64,000 bases of DNA from Cristatella mucedo (GCA_009760855.2 WPIO01000099.1:1426001-1490000); one strand, 5' to 3'. Counted from the first letter of the stretch, positions 1 through 11,901 are shown. The notes: generated by a model not told the origin, from the sequence alone. Made by a program: numbers and translations.

Positions 1-299
1 AGTTCCATAAAGCGATCTGTCAAAGTATCTCGATTCATTTTTTAATATGCATGAGTGTACTTGGGCTTTAAGTAAAAAATTATGTGAAATCACAACCTGT
101 GACCTTCCTTAAAAGGTTTTCCGAGGTTTCTGCATGCCCTACGGCTACCTTAATATAGTTTAGTAAGAAGACCCTATACCGTCATCTCTGCGTTCTTCTC
201 TGGCAGACCAACGTAGCCTTCCCATAACCGAGATTTCGTATGCTTCTTTGGAAAAAGGAGTTGTACGAAGAAGAAGAAGAAGAGGAGAAGTCTTGTAGG

Positions 300-660
300 A
301 GAAGTCTTTCCAATCGGCAATCGTCAGGCCCATCCTTAAGAAGCCGGGATTAGATATAGAGGTCCTTGCTAACTATCAAGCAGTTTTCCTTATTCTTTTC
401 TTGTCAAAGGCTGTGGAAAACATTGTTGTTAAGCAGTTGGTTGAACGTATTGAAAAGAATCAAATACCAGAAACATTTCAACCTGGGTTCGAGAGGAATC
501 ACTCCACTGAAACCACTCTCCTCCGTGTTAACAACGACATTCTACATGGCAAAGATGGTGGAAATATCACTGCCCTAGCTTTGTCTGTCTGCTGCCTTCG
601 ACATCATTGATCACGACGTTCTACTTGAACGATTGACAACAACGATCGATCTGGCAGACG
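300..660 (+). mobile_element. LINE fragment, L2/CR1-like family 2, reverse transcriptase N-terminal part
   Basis: The frame at 401-610 reads LSKAVENIVVKQLVE and then NHSTETTLLRVNND. This is the conserved block before the first catalytic region of L2/CR1-type reverse transcriptases. A frameshift near 590 moves the continuation (AFDIIDHDVLLER) to another frame. There is no start, no endonuclease and no 3' end, so this is a dead fragment. It is closer to the family represented at 41640-42706 and 13030-13660 than to the more abundant family 1. Confidence 0.8.
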
Positions 661-1299
661 AAGCAGCGTTCAGTGGGCCATCCCATGATTTGTCCTCTGT
701 ATGCTTATGCCTCCTTACAGCTATGGATTCGATCACTAAGCACACTCGTAGGTTTGCCCTGTGCAAGTCACTATAAGCATATTATGCTTGCTATCATTGA
801 GCTTGCTAGTACTAAACTTGTGATAGTCGTACTTCTTTTCCAGTTAACGTGAAGTGCGTAATAAGAGACTAGGCTCCCGAGGGTACTGTATCAAGTGTAT
901 TATTCTTTTCGATTGTTAGGATCTACAGTAGTCAACGTATGCCTGTCGATTAACAATCAGTCCTTACATTTTTTTTATACTTTTTTTAAAGTTTTGGCTT
1001 AGTAGACCTAGTTAGCTTAACATCTGCTGTTAACCATTGGCCGTCAGGGTTAGGGCACACCGTGTGCTTAGTCAGAGAGGCAAACTAGTAGGGCATGTCT
1101 GCGAGTGTGATGTGAGAGCAATCATTTAAAGGCCTCAGGTCGGGAAGGTGGATTGAGCAGTAGAGGCACAGTGCACATTTTCGCATGGATAGCATAGACA
1201 TCAAGGTAATTAAGGTATTCTTTTAATTCGCATGTATTTTTAGACAAGAAAGAGGTTCGCACAAAGAATAGACTGAATATGTATGCCTGCATGCTGGCT
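661..1299. other. Stretch without recognisable gene (same in copy B, 18913-19551)
   Basis: AT-rich sequence with short homopolymer runs. The short open frames (for example 1122-1367 on the minus strand) show no family motif. They are unchanged in copy B only because the whole region is recently duplicated. I see nothing functional. Confidence 0.5.
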
Positions 1300-2052
1300 A
1301 GGAATAAGTCACTTAAAAATCTCGATTTCGGAGACAAATCAATAAAAGCTATGTAGACTGACTGCATGATGGTTACTTGTAGACATGCGGAATTTCAATA
1401 TCGAAACATTTCAATCGCTTGCAGCATGCAGAAACACGATTTCTCAGAGTTGTGTTCTTAATAGAAGCATCCACAATGATAGCTCAGATTTATCAGTAAT
1501 TAGACAAATGTATTTCGACTCTAACGAACTGAGAGTGGCTGTGAGATTCCTAAACAAAATATATTAGGACTATTCTTTCGCTTTTATGTTGACAGCGTGG
1601 CATATTTGTTGCATGATAATAACCCATGATGTTGATAAAAAATTGACTACAAATGACTTGCATTTTTTACGCAAGTATAATAGTCAGATGCGGGATCCAA
1701 AAATCCTTGGCATTAAATAATTACCGGCGACAGCAATACGACTTGAATTTAAGTTTCATCAGCAAATATATGAATAGAATTAAACATGGTACTTACAAAA
1801 TAAGTGACGGAGCACTAGGACTGTGTTAAAAATAAAATAAAGGCTTTGGAATAATGCATGGCACGTTTCAAGCTTGTCTGACAAATAAATCTTTTGCATT
1901 CAGGATGTGCGCATTTATACTTTATATAGTGGTAATTGTTTATTTTGAAACAGCCAAAACTAAGAACAATATAGTTTAGCTAGTTTAAAAGCATAAGCTA
2001 AATAACGGCAGAAAAGCCTTATTGACTACCACCACTGCTTGCAGTGGACTAT
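1300..2052 (+). repeat. Dispersed repeat R1, copy 1, ending in a SINE-like palindrome
   Basis: Homologous in inverted orientation to 39120-39920 and more loosely to 46785-47215 plus 48480-48860. Shared blocks include the stretch around cggagacaaatcaataaa, the stretch around gatccaaaaatccttggc, and the terminal hairpin ccactgcttgcagtgg. Read on the minus strand it is the 3' portion of the tRNA-headed element seen complete at 39040-39920. It has no coding capacity; the 60-codon frame at 1385-1567 is fortuitous. Confidence 0.75.
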
Positions 2053-3115
2053 AATAATAATAACAATTCACTTGATAAAGCGCCCTCAGAGAACTTAATC
2101 TCTTTCTGGGCGCTTTACATTTGCTGTAAAGTGAAATGCAATTGAATAGTAAGTAAAATCATGCTTGAAAAAAAACAAACGAAATGAATAATATGGTTAG
2201 GGATGACATGCACAGGGTCAGCATGCAAATGTGGTTAGTGGCAGCATGCACAGCGTCAGCACACATAAGCACATCAAAGAAGAATCACAGGGACCCACTA
2301 AATGCTGTCCTAAATAGGTGTGTTTTTAGGTTCCTTTTAAATGTGGTCAGCTCAGGGGATGTTCTGATGCAGGTCGGGAGGGAGTTCCAGTCTTTGGGAG
2401 CATATGAACTAAATGCATGGTCTCTAAAGGATTTAAGGTTTGTATGAGGTATTTCTAGACTGTTGGATTCCGAAAAGTGGGTGGTACGATGCTTAGCCTG
2501 ATGGGGTAGTATATCTGACAGATAGGCTGGAGCCATAGAATGAAGAGACCTAAAAGTGAGCGACAAAACCTTGAAGTCAATCCGTTGCCTCACTGGTAGC
2601 CAGTGCAGGTCGGCGAGAAGTGGAGTAATGTGGCAACTGCGACGCTCACGACAGACAAGCCTAGCTGCAGAGTTTTGCACCAGCTGCAATCGCCTGATCG
2701 CACATGCCGGTAGGCCAGTAAGCAGTGAGTTGCAGAAGTCGAGACGGGATGTGACGAATGCATGGACCAACTTGGACGTGGTATGTTTATCTAAACAAGC
2801 CCGAATTTTAGCAATGTTATGAAGCTGAAAATAGGCGGATTTGACTGTGGAGCTGATATGGTCGTCTAACTAGAGGTCGCTTTGGAATATGACACCTAGA
2901 TTTCGAGCTGATTCAACTGGAGATATGCTGGCAGAGCCAATTTTGAGGGTCAGCCTTTCCAATCTCTGGATCACACTGGGTTTGCCCATAACTAGTAAGT
3001 TAGTTTTATCATCGTTAAGTTTTAGAAAATTTGCTGCCGTCCATGTGCGGATGTCATCAATGCATGCAGCTAGTGAGTTGAGAGAATTTGAGGTGCTCGA
3101 AGGCTGGGAGGGATT
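2053..3115 (-). mobile_element. LINE family 1, 3' half (C-terminal ORF2 region and 3' end)
   Basis: The minus strand encodes a 161-residue open frame (2770-2285) with VTSRLDFCNSLLTGLP, LVQNSAARLVC, LHWLPVRQRIDFK, NSLPTC and a terminal HLFRTAFSGSL. This is the typical C-terminal region of L2/CR1 ORF2 proteins. Upstream codons to 3115 continue in shifted frames. The 3' untranslated part ends at 2053-2130 with a hairpin (aaagcgcc...gggcgcttt) and an AAT-repeat tail. At 3115 the LINE sequence is abruptly replaced by virus-like sequence. Confidence 0.9.
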
Positions 3116-4395
3116 GGCTTTATTCGAATATGAGGAAAAGATTTGGATATTGTGTTATATTTTTAACCAAAACTGAAGATGAGGGAAGGTTTTGGTCTGT
3201 TGATGAAGAAGGATAACAAAATAGTAACTATTTTCAATACTTAATAGGAGAGGTATGATAGACGGAAAGTCGTATCAAAAGAAAACAGACCGTACAAAGG
3301 AAGTGCTCAAGAATCACTTGATGTAGAAAACTTACTCGGTAATTTAGATAAGTTACTAAGTGCAACTATACCTTACAACAATGAAGAGATGGCAAGAATT
3401 GAAGCTGTAATTGTTGCTAGAGATCAAGTAGAACATAAACTAAATGAACGTGCTTTAGAACATTCAAAAATGATTTATGTGATATTGATTCTAATAAACT
3501 TAAATTAATAGGACCAAAACTGGCAATTCAAATGGAAAGTAATAAACTAATTGAAAAGGCAATCGAAGCTAAAGCATCTCAAGATGTTTCTACAGTTTTG
3601 AAAAACAATCACTGATATTGTAACTGGAAATCCTAAAAGTGCAATTGCTAGAGTAAATCAAGCAACGACTCGTGCTTCTAATCCAGAAATAAAAGAAATT
3701 CTTGATGGTATTCAAAAAACAGTGGCTGAAAGTCTTAACATTAATCCGTCTACTGGAACTCCACAGAGGAAAAAAGCAAATATAGAAGAAGTTAAACCAC
3801 CAATTTCTTCTAGTACTCCAAAGAAGAAAGGAAGAAAAAGTAAAGATAAAACTACTTTACCCATTGTAACTGTTACAGAACCTTCTGCAAGAGTTATAGA
3901 ACCTGTTGCTAGTGTTACAAAAACTAGCACACCTCAATTTACAACTGCTATAGAAGCTATTTTACCTACAAATATTGAACACCCATGGGTTACTAGAGAA
4001 AAATTAATCCATATTAGTACTAAATCTCATACAGGAAGAATGTCCTCTGCAATGAAAGAAGATAAAAAGAAAATTACAGAAGATAATATTGAAGAGAGTC
4101 TTACTAGTATCCAAAAAGAATGAGAGAGGGTAGGAAAAAGGAGTGATAAACAAAAAAAAATGTTGATCATGTAAAAGGATTAGGACCTAAATCTGAAGAA
4201 GGATTAAAAAAGTTGTTCAAGTGTTGGTTAGAGTGATAAAGAAGTACTTATAAAGATTGATCTATGGTTGAGAGAGCATGCTGTTGGAAATAAAGGAGTT
4301 GTAAATTCAATTAGTACTGCAGCAGATTATTTAGCTAGGTCTAGAAAAGCACAAAAATCTTACGTTGCAAAAACAAATATAATATTTAATATATA
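3116..4395 (+). pseudogene. Degraded virus-like coding region V1 (copy A)
   Basis: The plus strand is A-rich and reads as protein over most of its length, in frames broken by several frameshifts and stops. The longest open piece is 133 codons (3722-4123): lysine/proline/serine-rich, low complexity, with a basic KKKGRKSKDK stretch. The composition and the close packing with the two following coding pieces are unlike the surrounding LINEs and suggest a compact viral or Polinton/adintovirus-like genome. I do not recognise the family. Copy B carries the same lesions, so the inactivation predates the duplication. Nothing here looks functional. Confidence 0.5.
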
Positions 4396-4398
4396 GAA

Positions 4399-4774
4399 AT
4401 GAGTGATTTTTTGGACACTGCGAAAGAGATACTGAAAAATGTTGAAATCATTAGAAAAACTAATCAAGCAAGTAAAGAGGGGTATGTGTTCAATATTATT
4501 GGCAATTCTAATCCACTTAAATTACATATTAATACTCCCATTTTAATGAGAAACAAAAACCTTAAAAGTTTGTTTGAAGAAGTTTGTTGGAATTAATTCC
4601 ATAACAAATATCACTAATTCTAATAACATTTTTGTTTATAGAAGTGCAGTTGGCTCAGAACAAACTGTAACAATAGAACAAGGAATTTATTTCGTTGATA
4701 GTGATGACTTCAATACTGGTATTGTTGATAGGATTATTAATTATATTTCTCAAACAGGATCCACAACCAATTAG
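4399..4774 (+). pseudogene. Virus-like small protein V2, frameshifted (copy A)
   Basis: Begins with ATG right after V1 (MSDFLDTAKEIL). An extra C near 4570 compared with copy B breaks the frame, so the second half continues in another frame (4574-4774). The intact counterpart is described at 22655-23029. The two copies also differ by several amino-acid changes, more than nearby non-coding DNA. The protein family is not identified. I infer a structural protein of a DNA-virus-like element from its neighbours and style only. Confidence 0.5.
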
Positions 4775-5275
4775 TTTATAGTTGGTGTTGATATTGGTAC
4801 TGCACACTCATGGATTAGAATGCCTGTTGGTTGGTTGGAGTTTTATTACTAGTAAATCTTCTACTTCTAAGGTACTTGGTTTTACTAAACCTGCTTACTC
4901 AACTAATAATAAGTTTTTAGAATCGCATCCAACTATTACAAAAATTATTTGGACTCCTAACAAAGAGTTTTATTCAGAAAAACAGGTAAGTATTGCTGAT
5001 GTAAAACTTGTTCTTGTGAATTGTAATTAAGTTGCACCAGGAACACGTTTTATTAATGAAAATGGTACTCAAGCTTTGCGAAGTTTTGGATTTGACTTTT
5101 ATCCGTGGGATACAGTGGTAGACGAACCAAATACGCCTATATATTATAATTTTGCTACTGAAATTATTAGTGATATAACTATTAAAGTTACTGATCAATA
5201 CTTAAAAGTGCTAGATTTTGGTAGTGAACAAATTGCTGTTATTATGGAAGTTATAAAAATCTAACATAAGGCAGG
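4775..5275 (+). pseudogene. Degraded virus-like coding region V3 (copy A)
   Basis: Coding-like pieces lie at 4782-5030 and 5076-5264, separated by a stop and frameshift. The second piece ends in a clean stop shortly after a DFGSEQIAVIME stretch. It directly follows V2 with no gap, as in a compact gene cluster. Beta-rich, asparagine- and threonine-rich composition suggests a virion-type protein, but no diagnostic motif is visible. It is not functional as it stands. Confidence 0.45.
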
Positions 5276-5858
5276 ACTATAAGATTAACAGGAACTTCTT
5301 CTTTGGACCATAAAACATTAAATCCACCAATTATATTCACGAAAGCTTCTGCCTACTTTCAGCCACATAACATTCCCGAAATTTGGGCTTGCGTAAAAAC
5401 TGATACCATATCCAAACAGGTCCATGCATCTGTGACATCCCGCCTCGACTTCTCTAAACTGCTTCTTTTGGACTCCTTGGGTGTGCAATCAGGTGCTTAC
5501 AGTTGGTGCAACACTCTGCAGCAAGGCTCTCTGCCGTAAGCTTAGCATTTGTCTCATCACATTAATTGTTGCCGACATGCATTCGCTCCCGATCAAGCAG
5601 GGCATCGACTTCAAGGGTGTGTCACTCACTTTTTATAGATGCATATTTGCTCGCCAATTGCAATCGCTCCGGCGTCTTCTGAGTTAATACCAAGCGTGAT
5701 TCTCTAAGTAATGTTTTCAATTGAATGGTAAGCAAAAATGCAATACATTTCTTTTACTTTCAAAACTGAAAAGCAATAGCTGTGCCAGTAACCGTTATTA
5801 GACACAGGATCATTGTCAGGGTAAATATTAAATTAACGGTTATGCAGACACCGTTTGT
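5276..5858 (+). mobile_element. Diverged LINE family 1 fragment plus conserved flank
   Basis: From about 5335 to 5690 the plus strand reads SAYFQPHNIPEIWACV, then HASVTSRLDF, an LVQ-type block and a Leu-Pro-rich block, matching the ORF2 C-terminal region of family 1 with many substitutions and frame breaks. The AT-rich flank 5691-5858 is also shared with the locus at 53640-54215. That argues for an old locus-level duplication or a longer repeat unit rather than an ordinary LINE end. Confidence 0.7.
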
Positions 5859-7535
5859 AGACTGTTGGATTCCGAAAAGCTGGTGGTACGATGCGTGGCC
5901 TGATGGGGTAGTATATCTGACAGATAGGCTGGAGCAATAGAATGAAAGGACCAAAAAGTGAGCGACAAAACCTAGATGTCAATCCGATGCTTGACTGGTG
6001 GCCAGTGCAGGTCAGCGAGAAGTGGAGTAATGTGGCAACTGCGACGCTCACGACAGACAAGCCCAGCTGCAGAGCTTTGCACCAGCTGCAATCGCCTGAT
6101 CGCACATGATGGTAGGCCAGTAAGCAGTGAGTTGCAATAGTGGAGACGGTGGTCATGAATGCATGGACTAACTTAAATGAGGTATCCTTATCTAAACAAG
6201 GCCGAATTTTAACAATGTAATGAAACTGAAAGTCGGCAGATTTGACAGGAGCTGATATGGTCGTTTAAATAGAGGTCGCCTTGGAATATGACACCTAGAT
6301 TTCGAGCTAATTAAACTAGAGATATGGTTGCCTAGCCAATTTTGAAAATTCATCCTTTCCAATCTCTGAATCACATTGGGTATGCCCATTACTAGTAAGT
6401 CAGTTTTATCATCGTTTAGTTTCATAAAATTGCTGCCATCCATGTGCGGATGTCATCAATGCATGCAGCAAGTGAGTTGGGAGAATTAAAGGTGCTCAAA
6501 GGCTGGGAAGGATTAAAGCAAAGGTACAACTGAGTGTCATCCGCATAGAAGTGAAAGCCTTGATTGTGCTTGGCAATCACATCAGCAAGAGGTAAAGTAT
6601 AAACCGTGAAAAAACTAGACCTAGCCCGGAGCTCTGAGGCACTCCATATTTCAGAGTTACTTCAGATGATCTTTGTCCATTCACGTCAATACTCTGGAGT
6701 CTCCCACTGAGATAGGACCTGAACCACTGCAGAGCAGTGCCAGTGATGCCCAGGTGAGATGAGAGGCGCTCTAGAAGAACTTTGTGATCGATGGTCTCAA
6801 AAGCTGCAGAAAGATCGAGCAAAACAAGCAGAGACACTCTACCCATGTCCGCATTCCTAAGTAGGTCATTGTATACCGTAAGCAATGCTGACTCTGTGGA
6901 GTGATTAGCTCTAAAGCCAGACTGGAACTTACTAGCAAGGTGTGAGGTTTCGATATACGAGTTCAGCTGGTCCGCCACGACCCGTTCGAGTGTCTTTGAT
7001 AGGAATGGTAGAAGGGAAACTCAGCGACAGTTGCTCAAGTTCTCTTGGTCAAGTGTAGTTTTCTTGAGAAGTGGCCTGACCACAGCTTTTTTGAAAGGTG
7101 CTGGGACATGACCTGAGGCTAATGACATATTAATTATGTTAGATATGCATGGCAGCAGCAGATCGATGCAACGTAGGAGCAGAACAGTGGGAACAGGGTC
7201 CAGAGGACTTGTTGTCTTCTTTGATTGAGATACGAACTTTAGGACTAGATCACTAGTGACCTGCTTAAATGCAGACATTGAGGTGCAGCCAGGAATCGAG
7301 GAACATCATTCTAGTGGGGAGGTTGTCATCGCAGGGATGGATTTTTTGATCTACTCTATCTTCTGCACAAAGAATCGAGAGAAGCGATCGGCTAGATCAT
7401 CATTAGGATCCTCAGGTAAGGAGCTAATCTGGGAACGGTTGAGGAGATGGTTTATTGTCGACATCAGCATTTTTGGATTGTGCATCTGTGATCCAACAAT
7501 GTTTCTATATAAGTTAGACTTGGCCTTTAATAGGA
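5859..7535 (-). mobile_element. LINE family 1, reverse transcriptase region (copy A)
   Basis: Reads on the minus strand from the linker (7535-7256) through the reverse transcriptase (frame 7278-7021, then 6978-6577, with GFRANHSTESALLTVYND, LDLSAAFETIDHKVLLERL, WFRSYLSGRLQSIDV and a degenerate GVPQSS block) to the C-terminal region ending at 5859. Several frameshifts separate the pieces. There is no endonuclease domain. Its own 3' end is missing, which is unusual for a target-primed element and means the 3' side was lost after insertion. In copy B the first two pieces form one 233-codon frame. Confidence 0.9.
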
Positions 7536-7594
7536 TCGATTTTAATAAATCGGTAGATCGGTGTGATGCGATTGGTACGATTGGTCGAAATCGA

Positions 7595-7870
7595 TACGAT
7601 GTTAGGAATCCTAAGACATTAATTGTGGAACAGACTCCAACTAGGTTTTCAAGAAAGCTTTAACCTGAATTAGTATGACTAATATTGTATTTCTTTCCCG
7701 ATGTATTAAATAAATGGTTAATTAATGTAATTCAAATCTTGCGTATTGCGAAGAATAATTTCGTTTGAAGCACCAGAACGCTCGTATTTCTTTTTCCAGC
7801 TACATGAAGGATTTTACTAACTTCTGTGGTGATTGATATGCTAATGAATATACGATTTAGTACAACCATA
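7595..7870 (-). pseudogene. Conserved virus-like coding fragment V4 (copy A)
   Basis: Minus-strand reading ends in NISHTNSG and a stop, preceded by a SVLVLQTK block. The same protein is encoded at 56160-56369, where the frame is open. Here a TGA replaces a TGC codon, so this copy is broken. On the opposite strand a second conserved tail (TPTRF block) ends within the same few bases, so the two 3' ends overlap convergently. That arrangement is typical of compact viral genomes. The family is unknown. Confidence 0.5.
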
Positions 7871-7910
7871 GTATGTATCTGTGAGTCTCAGCCTGTAATA
7901 AATAAATTTC

Positions 7911-8611
7911 TAATGTATAAACAGTTTCTGTACTTTTATACACTCGTTACTTAATGAAACGTGATCTAAAATCTGGTATATGCTAGTAATTGGTGAGAGC
8001 CTACCCCGATTACTCGAGGAACTGCCACTTTGGCACGGCGAGCCCTCTCAATCGTTGTACTGATTAGAGTGTGCCTCCCTTTTTACAGTTCTCTTTTTCA
8101 GCGACCACATCTCACACACACTTAGCTCTCTTCTTGCAAGCATGTCCTAGGGTTGAACTTGCTGCTGAAGTGCAGACTTAACCGACCACGTAGAGCACCA
8201 ATAACTTCCCGCCGAATTCTTAGCAAATGACTTTATATTTCGATGCACTTTCTTTTTTTACTGCCCTAACGTGATCTAGAAAAGCCATTAAGTCAGTTAA
8301 ATCTTAAAGTAATTCAATCAGGTAAATTAGTTTAGATTTGCTATGTTCTCAAGGACTCCCAAGTTTTTTGTAAGGGAACTCTGAAAGGGACAAGAAACGC
8401 TATTAGTCCTGGCACCTATTACTTGGAACTACCTGTGTAAGCCAGTAATCGCCGGCCACTCATGCAAAACTGCAAAACCCAATAGCTCTTCCATTCAATC
8501 CTTAATAGTTTAGTTGCAACCTGATGTATATTTTGTCCTAACACTACTTTCTCCCAATAAAGCTGTGAAATGACTTTAAGATCATTTTTTAATATTGATT
8601 AATTAATTAAT
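7911..8611. other. Stretch without recognisable gene (copy B 26170-26870)
   Basis: AT-rich, with scattered palindromic AT (attaattaattaat) just before the SINE. I find no open frame or family motif. Confidence 0.5.
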
Positions 8612-8777
8612 CCTAGCTGCTTAAACAGCCTCGTTTTGTATAGCGACAGAAGAGCCTTTACGGCTATCACCACCGCTTGCAGTGGCGATAAAGGATCGCC
8701 CACTGCAGGAATCGAACCCACGACCCCGGAACAGAGGTCGTGAAAGCGACCACCTTACCTAGTGTGCCATCACGGCT
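8612..8777 (-). mobile_element. tRNA-derived SINE S1 (copy A)
   Basis: The minus strand starts with a pol III A-box match (tggcacactagg, complement at 8758-8769) and a B-box match (ggttcgattcc, complement at 8708-8718) spaced as in a tRNA. A body follows with an imperfect palindrome (ccactgcaagcggtgg) and the block gccgtaaaggctcttctgtcgc. The same body recurs at 15242, 26871, 33530 and 50862. Transcription would be internal, by RNA polymerase III, if it is still active. Confidence 0.8.
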
Positions 8778-9689
8778 CACCAATATTACCAATATTACAG
8801 GTTGCCTCACTCCTTTACCTCAATCAACCTGCCTATCGGACAAACTGACGCCGTCGGTGTGCTTTTACACAACGTGCCCTTAAATAACACCCATACTACC
8901 TCAATGACATTGAAATCTGAATAGGCCTGCCGATTACAAGAGCTGCAGATGTGCACCTTGCTTCCGGCTCGAGCTCGCAAAAGTACTTTAAGTAACCTCT
9001 GCGAGTAGTGAGTGTGCACTATCTCATAATGAAATTTTACTACATTTCTGATTCACTTTGACGGTTGAGTCTGCTTTCAGCTGTGCCCTTTGCATAATTT
9101 CGGACCAGCTTAGATAAGCATACCGCTAGTGAGCTTTTTTATGCATTCCCCGGCTTCTCTTGAAGGGTTTTGCAACCGTCTAGCTTCTCACTAGTCTTGG
9201 TTTCCGGGCTATAATAATCATGATAATAGTAATAATATTAGTCATACTAGCACCAAGAGTTATGTGGTTTTCTATAAATTATTTTCTATCCATGTGGTTA
9301 CATTTTGCTGAAATAGAGTCAATAACTAAATGTTTGGTAAAGGCACTTTATCAAGCCCGCTTTACCATTCATGTTAACTATATTTGTATACTAGTTAGGA
9401 AGGGTCGTTTAAATATCCTTGCTTTTGAATGATGGGCATATATTATGAGCTAACCTCAGTGGAGTGATGCCATCTGATGCGATCTTGAAGGATGGGCCTT
9501 CCAACATATGGATCAAACTCTGTTTGCCTACGAAGATGGAGAGAGATCCTATTATAATCTAACTCAAGATACTATAACTCATAAAAAAATACAAATAACT
9601 ACGGTGCAGATGCTATGCACTTTAAGCGAGTCAGATTTGCACCCAGGTTTGGAAACGTTGAATGATAGCAACAAAGAATTAGTACATTT

Positions 9690-10050
9690 AGTCGGTTCCC
9701 TCAGAGGACTGAATCTCTTTCTAGGCAAGTTACATATGCTGCAATGGAAGCTGACCGATTGGTTAGTGGCCAATGCCCTGCCAGTAATTAAATGCTAGTC
9801 AATGTACACAGTCTCACAACGTATCAGCAGGAAGATGTCAAGAACCACTGAGAAACAGATGGGCATAGTTTTGCTCCTGTGATAAAATCCTCAAGTCAAG
9901 GGATGTCCTTATGTCAGTTGGGAGTGAGGTACATGCTTTAGGAGCACACGATTGGCGCGGTCTTCAAAGCATTTATGGTTATTTCGAGGCATAGATAAAC
10001 GACAGTAATAAGAGCGAATGGTGGGATGCCTAGCCTCTTTTCATCAAGCC
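9690..10050 (-). mobile_element. Diverged LINE 3' end (copy A)
   Basis: Contains the LINE 3' hairpin region in degenerate form (cctcagaggactgaatctctttctaggc). This is followed by sequence aligning to the 3' untranslated and C-terminal region (gtcaagggatgtcc, gcacacgattggcgcggtc). Clearly older than family 1 copies such as 2053-3115. The 96- and 157-codon frames in this area are shadows of it. Confidence 0.65.
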
Positions 10051-11300
10051 ATTCTGAAGTTTCTCGTCGTTTCCGAATTCTCTTCCGAAAACCGGTGCCT
10101 GCAAACATTGCATGCGGAATCCTTTGCAGCTAAGACCTGTCTGGAGCTTATCCGCTTGTTTTTGGACCGTAGCCTGTACGAAATTACCTGCCTACGGACA
10201 TCTAAATGCTCACCCCTTCGGGCTGGCACTAAGCTAGCACCATGCTGCACCACACTGGCGGCGATGGCTAGAGATACATTACCAGGTATAGACCTGCTTA
10301 TTAGATATGATCGTTCATACCTTACTATTGCTCGCTATCCTCGTTCGAATACACTCATATATGTTGTTGTGGTTGCTAAGATCCGCGGATTATGCAATAA
10401 CGTGACAAAAGCACCAGGGCCTATGCTGGGGCAACGAGCTGAGAGCCTACTCGTGTGGCGGAAACTGCCATCTGCGTGCCAGCTCGTCTGATATTCCTAA
10501 CATTGTCTCGACACGCTTAGCTCATTCTCCCTCAAGAGTTAGTGTCAATGCCGACTGCCGTACAATCAGCCTCAGTAGCAACAGAGACAGATGGTGGCCA
10601 GAAAGTAAGTGCTCGGCAGGTAAAGAACGGATGCCTTCCTGTGAAACCGTAGGATTAGCTGAGCTCTACAACCTGAAATTTGCAGATAAAGTTAACTGCT
10701 CTTAAAGTGACAGTAAGTGTGTTGTATTTCTTATTTTCCTTAAATGCTTGGTTAAAGCTTTGGCTGAGCGTGCAGCAGAAGAGTAGAAGTATAAAAAAGA
10801 GCAGAACAACGGAGCCCCGACTTCTCTCAGGTGAGTATTTTTCCAGGAGCTAATCTGCCCCTAGAACGACGATTTAGCTCATTTATCAAGTTAGAAATAT
10901 GAATATTCCATTCACACATACATATACATATATATATGTGTGTATATATATATGTGTGTGTGTGCGTGTGTGAGTGTATATTTTAATAGCCAGATCTTAG
11001 TGATAGTATCCTCTAAAGGAGGGATTAAGACGTCACCGTGTGTAGTAAAGTTGCTGTTATCTAAAAGAATGTTGCAATTAGCTGCAAGAAATTTCTACAC
11101 CTCTGCATTAACAGGTAACTCAGAGGTGTTCTCGACGCTGAACGCATTGCAGTCAAGTGCATTTCATAATCGGCCATCTTCTAAACAGTGATTCCAACTG
11201 GTGTTGTTTTTCTCTAGATTTGTTACCTCGTATAATCAAAACATGTAGCATTGGATATTTAGATATGCCGAAAAGCATAATTCCGCGTCATCTGAACGAC
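10051..11300. other. Stretch without recognisable gene; microsatellite at 10918-10980
   Basis: A 157-codon frame crosses 10018-10491 here. In copy B a TAC codon has become TAA and the frame is lost without compensating signs, so I do not call a gene. At 10918-10980 there is a mixed (TA)n/(TG)n microsatellite, which is slightly longer in copy B (29176-29240). Confidence 0.55.
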
Positions 11301-11302
11301 AG

Positions 11303-11308
11303 TTTATT
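11303..11308 (-). terminator. Polyadenylation signal of peptide gene A
   Basis: AATAAA on the minus strand, 50 bp after the stop codon at 11358. It is identical in copy B. Confidence 0.7.
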
Positions 11309-11357
11309 TGTATTGATAGTACTGTAACTCATTGACGGTGATTGGACGTATCGTCAC

Positions 11358-11897
11358 CTACTGGTGTTTAAACAATGCGCCGGCAACTTTAGGAGCCCAT
11401 TTGATGATCTTCCGAATCTTTCTCCAAGACCTCTTCTCGTTTTCATCGTATTCTGAAAAGTGAGAAGTGATGGAACCTCATTAATCACCAAGTAAACATC
11501 GCACACGAAAGTTTAAAGGGAAGAGCTGCAGCGAGTGCAGCTGATCTCGCGTTCGATGTAAGTTTACCTCTAAAAGCCTCTTCCATTTCAGCAAGCTGCT
11601 CTGGGCTCAGGTCAGTTGTTTCCTCAAAACTCTGAAATAAGGATGTCATACAAAACTAAGTTACTGCTCTGAGCTACAAAACTATTTAAATTGAAATGAA
11701 AAATAACTTGAATGCTTTTGTTTTTTGGTTCGGTAAAGTTGATATTTTGTAGCTCACGTAGCTTACTACAAGCTAAGCAAAATATCCTAGTGTCAGTAGT
11801 CAACGTGTTTAGTTCACCTGTGCTGACTTTAACTTACCGCAGACTTTACCAGGCTGATCATTAGTACGGCCATGATGACGAAAGCGATAGTCTTCAT
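11358..11897 (-). CDS. Secreted cationic amphipathic peptide precursor, gene A (predicted antimicrobial peptide)
   Basis: Spliced minus-strand gene with three coding exons: 11897-11838 (60 nt), 11631-11568 (64 nt) and 11452-11358 (95 nt). Introns have GT..AG borders (gtaagt/ttatttcag and gtaaac/acttttcag) in phases 0 and 1, giving a 72-residue precursor. Exon 1 is a complete signal peptide (MKTIAFVIMAVLM, then ISLVKSA). Exon 2 is an acidic prosegment with SPEQLAEMEEAF. Exon 3 starts with an acidic stretch and a Lys-Arg convertase site, then a 23-residue mature peptide. That peptide has about seven Lys/Arg and no acidic residue, two Trp, and the tail WAPKVAGALF plus KHQ, with helix-proline hinge-helix character. 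This layout is that of secreted helical antimicrobial or cytolytic peptides, with the acidic prosegment balancing the cationic product. I know no named family with this prosegment; function is inferred. Confidence 0.8.
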
Positions 11898-11901
11898 TTT
11901 T

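Noticed and set aside
5859-7535. Reading the LINE (-) pieces at 2053-3115 and 5859-7535 as one element split by the virus-like insert
   Set aside because: The two pieces overlap in LINE coordinates (both contain the C-terminal region), so they are separate copies, not halves of one.
10018-10491. 157-codon plus-strand open frame
   Set aside because: Overlaps an old LINE 3' end, has no motif, and in copy B is interrupted by a TAC-to-TAA change with no sign of constraint.
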